Made by a program: the position numbers and the translations under genes. Of a DNA stretch of 38,615 bases, positions 33,663-38,615 are shown one piece after another. This DNA comes from Cyanobacteria bacterium UBA6446 (GTDB taxonomy: Bacteria > Cyanobacteriota > Vampirovibrionia > Gastranaerophilales > Gastranaerophilaceae). The notes beneath the pieces were generated by a model. It did no database searches and was not told where the DNA came from. It worked only from the letters and a program-made list of their open reading frames with translations. The stretch lies in NCBI GenBank assembly GCA_002438405.1, contig DJOE01000022.1, positions 1 through 38,615 on the forward strand, in the 5' to 3' direction. Position 1 is the first letter of the stretch. Every line of letters begins with the position of its first letter.

Positions 33663-34067
33663 TTAATTAATACCTTTTAACTCTTTCAATAAATATGTTA
33701 TTTCTTCATAAAAATCAGGAACAATACCGGAAACTTTTAGTGCAACATTTTCATCATAAGTATGAGAAGTTAAATTTCTCATTTCTCTAAATTCAGTCCA
33801 TTTTGCTAAATCAGATTTTAGAAGATTTAGTTGCATTGCAGTTCTAACCATTTCATTAAAAGATAATTTATTGACATCATCAATAATAAATGCTCTATCA
33901 ATAAAATATTTTCTCAATGTTTTTAATGTTATAGAATAAGTAAACTCAAAACGTTGAATTAAAGAATCTCTAACAATAGTATCTTGTGGATTTTTTTTAT
34001 ATATTTCGACAACTTCACCCAATCGTTGAAGAGAATTTTCTAATGCTGTAAAATCAAGATTTTCCAT
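33663..34067 (-). CDS. HEPN-domain toxin (HI0074-like nucleotidyltransferase partner)
   Basis: This 134-residue helical protein matches the HEPN family that pairs with MNT nucleotidyltransferases (IQRFEFTYSITLKTLRKYF is the typical core). RNLTSHTY (97-104) is the RX4HXY motif of HEPN RNases, and Tyr104 is the position modified in studied HepT toxins. It has a near-consensus promoter directly before its ATG (34074-34102), so the message is predicted to be leaderless. It lies after the fabH terminator and is therefore separated from the fab genes. RNase activity is not proven by sequence. Confidence 0.85.
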   Translation of the reverse strand: MENLDFTALENSLQRLGEVVEIYKKNPQDTIVRDSLIQRFEFTYSITLKTLRKYFIDRAFIIDDVNKLSFNEMVRTAMQLNLLKSDLAKWTEFREMRNLTSHTYDENVALKVSGIVPDFYEEITYLLKELKGIN

Positions 34068-34073
34068 ATCGTG

Positions 34074-34102
34074 ATACTAACACATTTAACCCAAAATATC
34101 AA
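34074..34102 (-). promoter_or_regulatory. Leaderless promoter of HEPN/MNT operon
   Basis: On the minus strand TTGATA (34102-34097) and TAGTAT (34079-34074) are 17 bp apart, and only six bases lie between the -10 and the ATG at 34067. No Shine-Dalgarno is present. This is the clearest leaderless example in the window. Confidence 0.65.
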
Positions 34103-34103
34103 C

Positions 34104-34134
34104 AAAAAAGGTATGACCTAAGCCATACCTTTTC
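34104..34134 (-). terminator. fabH terminator
   Basis: On the minus strand AAAAGGTATG / CATACCTTTT form a 10-bp stem with a T-run, between fabH and the HEPN promoter. Confidence 0.88.
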
Positions 34135-34159
34135 TATTAAAATTGTTTTCAAACTTATT

Positions 34160-35170
34160 CTAGCAAATACCTTCACGAAGTCTTACAACAGCAGCACCCC
34201 ATGTCATACCTGCACCAAATCCGCAAAGAATTGCAGTTGAACCAAGCTTGATTTTGCCTTTTTCAACACCCTCAACCAATGCAATTGGAATTGAAGCAGC
34301 AGAAGTATTTCCATAATATTTGATATTAGAAATAACTTTTTCATCTGGATATTTCAATCTTTGTTGTAAAGCTTCAATAATTCTTTGGTTTGCTTGGTGT
34401 GGAATCAAATAATCAATATCTTCGGCTTTCATACCAGCTTCTGCAATTGATTTATCAACATAATTTGGTAGCGTTGTAACAACAAACTTGTAAACATCAC
34501 GACCTGCCATGTGAATCTTTGAATCAACCGGATCACAAGGAGCAACCAATGGACAATTTTCACCAGGCATATTCATTGAAATATATTGACCAATAGCACC
34601 ATCAGCTCTAACATCTAGTGATAAAATATCATCAACACCGTCTTCAGCCTCAGTTACAACCATTGCACCGGCACCGTCACCAAACAAAATTGATGTACCT
34701 CTATCTTTCCAATCAACTAAACGAGAATTGTTATCAGCTGCAACAATCAAAATATTTTTGTACAAGCCAGAACCAATTAAACCTCTTGCAACTTGTAAAG
34801 AATAAATTAAACCTGTACAAGCAGCAGTTAAGTCAAATGATGGAACATAATTAGGAATTCCAAGTCTTGTTTGAATATCACAGGCCAAAGCAGGATACAA
34901 TTGAGGTGGAGCAGAAGCTGCAGCAATTACACAATCAATATCTTCTGCTTTAATTTTAGATTTTTCTAAAGCACGTTCAGCAGCTTTCAAACCTAAATCA
35001 ATAGCATTTTCATTACCTGAAACAACTCTTCTTTCCTTGATTCCTGTACGAGTATAAATCCATTCGTCAGATGTTTCGTATAATTTTGTTAAATCTTCAT
35101 TTGTTATCACCGTATCAGGAACGCAATATCCAACACCGGCAATTCTTAAAGGTTTTACACTATTTGACAT
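34160..35170 (-). CDS. fabH: 3-oxoacyl-ACP synthase III
   Basis: FabH starts fatty-acid synthesis by condensing acetyl-CoA with malonyl-ACP. The catalytic Cys118 is in LTAACTGLIY, the His in IPHQANQRI and the Asn in YYGNTSAAS. The 336 residues fit the family. It starts 13 bp after plsX and is closed by a terminator, so it ends the rpmF-plsX-fabH message. Confidence 0.97.
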   Translation of the reverse strand: MSNSVKPLRIAGVGYCVPDTVITNEDLTKLYETSDEWIYTRTGIKERRVVSGNENAIDLGLKAAERALEKSKIKAEDIDCVIAAASAPPQLYPALACDIQTRLGIPNYVPSFDLTAACTGLIYSLQVARGLIGSGLYKNILIVAADNNSRLVDWKDRGTSILFGDGAGAMVVTEAEDGVDDILSLDVRADGAIGQYISMNMPGENCPLVAPCDPVDSKIHMAGRDVYKFVVTTLPNYVDKSIAEAGMKAEDIDYLIPHQANQRIIEALQQRLKYPDEKVISNIKYYGNTSAASIPIALVEGVEKGKIKLGSTAILCGFGAGMTWGAAVVRLREGIC

Positions 35171-35183
35171 AATTATTATTTTC

Positions 35184-36248
35184 CTATCTATTTATATTTT
35201 CTGCAATTTTAGAATTAATATCTTTATTCAAAACTCTCACAGCAGCCCTAACCGCATTTTTCATTGCATAAGATGAGCTACGTCCGTGAGCAATAACGGA
35301 AATGCCCTTAACACCAAGTAACAACATTCCGCCAAATGCTTCCCAATTGATTTTTTTCAAAATTCTTCTCAAGAAAGGTTTTGCAAGCAGACCAATTATG
35401 CAACCAATCAAATCTGATTTGAACTCTGTAGAAATCATTTTTAATAACATTGAAGCAGTTCCCTCAGTAACTTTCAATGCAATATTTCCGGCAAAACCAT
35501 CACAAACAACAACATCACATTTGTTTATGAATAACTCTTTACCCTCAATATTACCAACAAAATCAATTCTACCTGCTTCATGCATTTCTTTTAGCAAAGG
35601 ATAAGTTTCTTTAACAAGGGCATTACCTTTCCCCTCTTCTTCGCCAATACTTAAAATACCAACCTTTGGATTTTCAACTCCAATAAGATGTTTTGCATAA
35701 GCCATACCCATTTCTGCAAACTGAGTAAGCATTTCTGGAGTACAATCACTATTTGCACCACCGTCAATCAATACCACCGGATTTTTCATTGTAGGAATAG
35801 TAACAGCAATTGCAGGTCTTGTTACACCATGAATTCGACCCAATCCGAACAAACTAGCAGCCATAGCCGCACCTGTTGAACCGGCAGAAACAACTGCTTC
35901 ACATCTGCCCTCAGCAACCGCTCTTACTGAAGCAACAATTGAAGAATCCTTTTTTCTGCGAATTGATTGCCCAACAGCCTCACCCATACCAATTACTTCA
36001 GAGGCATGTGTTATTGTATAGTCAATTTTATCAACATCAATTTTGATTCTTCTATTATGACCTTTTGTCCCGCAATCAGAATAAATACAACCGGCAGCTT
36101 TAATTCTATCCAATTCTGCTTGGATATCATCTTTTCTACCAACAAGCTCTAAGCCAACACCGTATTCTTGTGCTGCCCACAAAGCACCCTCAACTATTGC
36201 TCTTGGTGCATAATCACCGCCCATTGCGTCTATTGCTATTCTTGCCAT
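35184..36248 (-). CDS. plsX: Phosphate acyltransferase PlsX
   Basis: PlsX converts acyl-ACP to acyl-phosphate, the substrate of PlsY (encoded here at 13760). IAIDAMGGDYAP at the N-terminus, SAGSTGAAMAA and CDGFAGNIALK are diagnostic. The start is the ATG at 36248 (MARIAIDAMGGD), because GAGAGAAGGAT precedes it; an upstream ATG would add 14 unrelated residues. The operon order rpmF-plsX-fabH is the common bacterial one. Confidence 0.96.
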   Translation of the reverse strand: MARIAIDAMGGDYAPRAIVEGALWAAQEYGVGLELVGRKDDIQAELDRIKAAGCIYSDCGTKGHNRRIKIDVDKIDYTITHASEVIGMGEAVGQSIRRKKDSSIVASVRAVAEGRCEAVVSAGSTGAAMAASLFGLGRIHGVTRPAIAVTIPTMKNPVVLIDGGANSDCTPEMLTQFAEMGMAYAKHLIGVENPKVGILSIGEEEGKGNALVKETYPLLKEMHEAGRIDFVGNIEGKELFINKCDVVVCDGFAGNIALKVTEGTASMLLKMISTEFKSDLIGCIIGLLAKPFLRRILKKINWEAFGGMLLLGVKGISVIAHGRSSSYAMKNAVRAAVRVLNKDINSKIAENINR

Positions 36249-36319
36249 ATCCTTCTCTCTCCAAAGTTTGGTTAAAGTCGGAAGCGCCAATCAATTTGCC
36301 GCTTCCGAGTATTACTTAA

Positions 36320-36619
36320 TTATTCTTCTGTTTTTTCAGCTTCTTCAGCTTTAACTTCTTCAACTTTTTCTTCAGCTTTAGGAGCTGCTTTTTTTGTTGA
36401 TTTTTTAGCAGTTTTCTTAGCTGGAGCTTCTGCAGCAGCTGCTTTATCTGCTAATTTTACAGGTTGGCCTTTGTAAGTGCCACATGCTGTACAAACTGTG
36501 TGTGTTAAAACTGTTTCACCGCAATTAGGACATTTAGTAGTTTCCGGTTTAGTAGCTTTCCAATTTGCTCTTCTGCTACCTTGAGCGGAATGTCCTGTTC
36601 TTTTCTTAGGTACTGCCAT
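36320..36619 (-). CDS. rpmF: 50S ribosomal protein L32 with long C-terminal tail
   Basis: The first 57 residues are a normal L32 (MAVPKKRTGHSAQGSRRANW, then zinc cysteines CPNCG and CTACG). About 42 further residues follow, an Ala/Lys/Glu-rich tail (AAPKAEEKVEEVKAEEAEKT) not found in typical L32. The tail is low complexity and probably disordered. AAGGAAAGAC lies before the ATG. It is flanked by yceD and plsX, as in many bacteria. Confidence 0.95.
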   Translation of the reverse strand: MAVPKKRTGHSAQGSRRANWKATKPETTKCPNCGETVLTHTVCTACGTYKGQPVKLADKAAAAEAPAKKTAKKSTKKAAPKAEEKVEEVKAEEAEKTEE

Positions 36620-36649
36620 TTTTGTCTTTCCTTTTTTATTTTCTACTAA

Positions 36650-37150
36650 CTAATCTTTTGGGTTAATTTGGATATTTTTAAAGACGTCCAGTCTTGGATC
36701 CGGAATATTTTCCTCTGAGAGAAAATTCTTCCCTTTACAATTAATACCACAAACTTTTTTATTTGGGTAATTTAATATTACGGATTGATACAATAAGTCA
36801 TAAATATCAATCTCTTTTTCGCCATTCAAATCAGTAACAAATTGCCCATCTTTAATTTCAAATTCTTGTCCGGATTCCTCGTAATCCCCGAGTAGTGAAC
36901 CTTTTGAGAATAATTCATCAATATCAAAATCCAAATTATATTCATATTTTTCAAGGCACAAATCACATTCCAAATTCACAACCCCTGTAACATGACCTGT
37001 AATTTGAATAAATTCACCTAACGATTTTGCACAAAGTTCGGCATGAATTGGGGTAACACAATCTATTCCCTCGATATTTTCATCAAAGGTACAATAGAGG
37101 GTCTTATTTTCGGCATTTTCTAAATCTTCTATTGATAATATCTTTTCCAT
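36650..37150 (-). CDS. YceD / DUF177 family protein
   Basis: The 166 residues show the DUF177 signatures CDLCLEKYEYNLDFDIDELF and IDIYDLLYQSVILNYP, with later cysteines (VCGINCKG) that may bind metal. The family sits upstream of rpmF in many bacteria and has been linked to 23S rRNA or ribosome assembly; the exact role is not settled. No good Shine-Dalgarno precedes the ATG (CTTGG... only), and it lies about 40 bp after the 87-aa gene. Confidence 0.85.
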   Translation of the reverse strand: MEKILSIEDLENAENKTLYCTFDENIEGIDCVTPIHAELCAKSLGEFIQITGHVTGVVNLECDLCLEKYEYNLDFDIDELFSKGSLLGDYEESGQEFEIKDGQFVTDLNGEKEIDIYDLLYQSVILNYPNKKVCGINCKGKNFLSEENIPDPRLDVFKNIQINPKD

Positions 37151-37189
37151 AATTTTTAACTATTCTTACTTGGAGCGAACCCAATAAAA

Positions 37190-37453
37190 CTATACATATT
37201 GTTCTTCTTGAATAGCAAGAGCTGCAATCTGATTAGAGATAAAGCAAACTTTTTTCAAAGGTCCGTCAGTATCTTTTTCAATTAAAACTGCGTTATTTGA
37301 TTGCATTTTTTCAACAAGTTCTTGATAAAGAGCCTGAGCTTCTTTAACATACAAAACTAATGGTGCAGTTGAGCCTTTGATAAAAACCAAAACTGCATAA
37401 CGTTTTTTAATATTTTGAGCATTCATGCCCTGTGGATTAAATTGTTGAGCCAT
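37190..37453 (-). CDS. Small conserved-looking hypothetical protein
   Basis: I do not recognise these 87 residues. They have a Gln/Asn-rich N-terminus (MAQQFNPQGMNAQNIKKR) followed by a compact alpha/beta-like segment (YAVLVFIKG, LVLYVKEAQALYQELVEKM, AVLIEKD, VCFISNQIAALAI). AAAAGGAGAAAATT precedes the ATG. It is the first gene of the yceD-rpmF-plsX-fabH message, with a promoter at 37482-37510. A role linked to translation or envelope synthesis is possible from context only. Confidence 0.7.
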   Translation of the reverse strand: MAQQFNPQGMNAQNIKKRYAVLVFIKGSTAPLVLYVKEAQALYQELVEKMQSNNAVLIEKDTDGPLKKVCFISNQIAALAIQEEQYV

Positions 37454-37481
37454 AATTTTCTCCTTTTATTCAATTAAGATT

Positions 37482-37510
37482 ATTTTAATGGAAATTGCAA
37501 CTAAAATCAA
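37482..37510 (-). promoter_or_regulatory. Promoter of the yceD-rpmF-plsX-fabH operon
   Basis: On the minus strand TTGATT (37510-37505) and TAAAAT (37487-37482) are separated by 17 bp. The 87-aa gene follows after a leader of about 22 nt with AAGGAG. Confidence 0.6.
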
Positions 37511-37740
37511 TAGTAGATTTATATGATTGGGGAATTAGTGAATGGTGAGAGGTGAGTAGTTCATTACATCTTAATCTATTCTCTCTCGCCTGTCCACCCC
37601 TTACGGGAGGACCGAAATCTTTGATTTTGAGGAGGGGTTATTATTCCCTCCCACCTACGTGGAGTAGGGAGAATATACCTCGTTCAAGATTACGACGTCA
37701 CTCTGTTTTAACCCATGTCCCATTTGCTCATTATTTTGAC

Positions 37741-37775
37741 TCGTAATGACATGCTCTTTTTACATGTCATTACGA
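37741..37775. repeat. Perfect 13-bp hairpin
   Basis: TCGTAATGACATG and CATGTCATTACGA are exact inverted copies separated by CTCTTTTTA. TTTGACTCGTAATGA at its left edge is shared with the repeat inside the pilin gene (TTTGACTTGTAATGA). It is probably a mobile or intergenic repeat unit. Confidence 0.6.
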
Positions 37776-37854
37776 ACGGGTAGAAAGTCATTTGTTGTTG
37801 AAAATTCAAAATATCTGCTAGTGTCATAATCCATAACATGGGGATAATTGTAAA

Positions 37855-37892
37855 ATGTAGGTTAACATTACTTGAAGTAATGCTAACCTACA
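37855..37892 (-). terminator. Terminator of the partial pilin gene
   Basis: ATGTAGGTTAGCATTACTT and the near-complementary AAGTAATGTTAACCTACAT (minus strand) form a long stem of about 17 bp. TTTTAC follows, 3 bp after the pilin stop. Confidence 0.85.
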
Positions 37893-37895
37893 TAA

Positions 37896-38615
37896 TTATT
37901 TGTCAATGCAAATTCCAGATAAATGAATAGTTTTAAAGTCCGTAGATAACACAGCAGTCGATCCTTTGGAAATAACGTACGCATATTCAGGATCATCTGC
38001 AGAAGCATCTGTAAACACCATAAATGGTAATAGAGGTTTATTACCATTTTCAGAGATATCTTTTGCAACAATTTTCATAGCAATTGAAGGAGGAGCTAAT
38101 CGTAGTCCGAGTTTCATACATTCTCTTTTTGCTCCTGCCCAATAATTCTCACCCCAACAATAATGGAATACCGTACTATTATACCAACCTAAATCCCACC
38201 TTTTTATTTCTGGGTCGCAATAATCAATAGAAACAGGTGAAGATAAATAAGCACAACCAATACCTGAAAAATATGTTGCTCCACTTACGGAACAGGGGTG
38301 GCAAGTAGCAGTGTCTTTAAAATCTTCATACTGACAACACTTATCTGCTGAACCTGTTAAGTTCCTTTTTTTACAGCAGGCATAAGAATTATTATCTGTT
38401 TCACATGGATCGCAATCAGGCAAATCTCCGCAACCACATGTCTTACCCTCACATGGGTCACTATCACCATCTTCTTTTATTGGTGTTTGATTAATGGCAA
38501 TTATTCCACTTGATGACATATCATATCCATCTTTGCCTCTAACAGTATGCGTATATGTTCTCAAATCTCTTCCTAGTACATTCGGTCCTTTGGGGCCGTT
38601 TACATCTATTAGCAT
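37896..38615 (-). CDS. Cysteine-rich pilin-like protein, 5' end outside window
   Basis: Only the last 239 codons are present, and the gene continues beyond the right edge. The visible part begins LIDVNGPKGPNVLGRDL, a motif found after the prepilin helix in related pilin-like proteins and resembling IIDVNG in the gene at 30126. It then holds about 16 Cys, several in CGC, CC and CxxC groups (CGCGDLPDCDPC, YACCKK, KCCQY). The end is aromatic and Gly-rich (FHYCWGENYWAGAK). A disulfide-stabilised extracellular pseudopilin or adhesin is likely. The prepilin signal itself is not visible, so the class is inferred. Confidence 0.7.
   Translation of the reverse strand: MLIDVNGPKGPNVLGRDLRTYTHTVRGKDGYDMSSSGIIAINQTPIKEDGDSDPCEGKTCGCGDLPDCDPCETDNNSYACCKKRNLTGSADKCCQYEDFKDTATCHPCSVSGATYFSGIGCAYLSSPVSIDYCDPEIKRWDLGWYNSTVFHYCWGENYWAGAKRECMKLGLRLAPPSIAMKIVAKDISENGNKPLLPFMVFTDASADDPEYAYVISKGSTAVLSTDFKTIHLSGICIDK

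Larger units (their letters stand above)
37454..37895. other. Intergenic stretch with repeat remnants and hairpins
   Basis: No gene is supported here. Short open frames exist but have no ribosome site or composition of a protein. The stretch holds the promoter at 37482-37510, GTGAATGGT-type repeats near 37530, CTCCC/GGGAG inverted repeats near 37600-37670, a perfect 13-bp-stem hairpin (37741-37775) and the pilin terminator (37855-37892). Confidence 0.6.

Noticed and set aside
37552..37746. Open frame of 64 codons in the gap left of the cysteine-rich pilin gene
   Set aside because: It runs through inverted repeats, has no ribosome site and has a composition unlike a protein; it is a by-product of the repeat sequence.
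1..38615. CRISPR arrays, tRNA genes, rRNA genes, transposases or prophage genes
   Set aside because: I found no regularly spaced repeats, no cloverleaf-like or rRNA-like sequence, and no recognisable mobile-element protein in reading through the window.

Overview
The window is AT-rich, roughly one third GC by eye, and densely coding, with many 1 to 25 bp gene overlaps. I see no tRNA, rRNA, CRISPR array, transposase or integrase. Several features point to an anaerobic, fermentative, diderm-type bacterium: a HydF [FeFe]-hydrogenase maturase, a bacterial type II fatty-acid synthesis set, and pilin-like proteins whose N-terminus reads FTLAEVLITLGIIGVVAAMT. Together with many lineage-specific hypothetical proteins, this fits best a gut Melainabacteria/Vampirovibrionia member (Gastranaerophilales-like). 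That placement is inference from gene content, not a phylogeny.

Positions 1-8804. An intergenic stretch with an 11-C tract and a perfect 22-bp palindrome is followed by two tandem GNAT-like acetyltransferase genes (minus strand). Divergent from them is a tightly overlapping envelope operon: murC-murB-ddl-ftsQ-polyprenyl synthase-lepB (peptidoglycan precursor synthesis, division, isoprenoid carrier, signal peptidase). A small Q-rich gene and a PlsC-like acyltransferase follow on the minus strand.

Positions 8877-17612. An uncharacterised three-gene minus-strand operon (zinc-knuckle protein, multi-spanning membrane protein, cysteine-containing helical protein) is preceded by a leader that closely resembles a class-II cobalamin riboswitch, with a visible Shine-Dalgarno-sequestering switch. 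Plus-strand holA-holB, plsY and ffh come next, then a 597-residue protein with helical ends and a Ser/Thr/Gly-rich middle, whose upstream region resembles a sigma-28 promoter.

Positions 17613-28088. A MITE-like inverted repeat lies just before a ROK glucokinase gene. After it come a small hypothetical, hydF, rpsO, two unknown proteins (one with an annexin-like repeat), an XRE/zinc-ribbon regulator, fba, a membrane protein, speE, a small hypothetical, and a secreted TPR protein.

Positions 28242-38615. The fatty-acid/phospholipid cluster runs on the minus strand in the familiar order (87-aa gene, yceD, rpmF, plsX, fabH, fabD, fabG, acpP, fabF). It is interrupted by a HEPN/MNT toxin-antitoxin pair with its own promoter, a frameshifted small gene between fabD and fabG, and a pilin-like gene plus a small HTH gene between fabG and acpP. 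The right edge cuts through a cysteine-rich pilin-like gene. The most notable signals are the riboswitch-controlled unknown operon, the annexin-like protein, repeated cases of predicted leaderless promoters, and a dispersed repeat that lengthens a prepilin leader.
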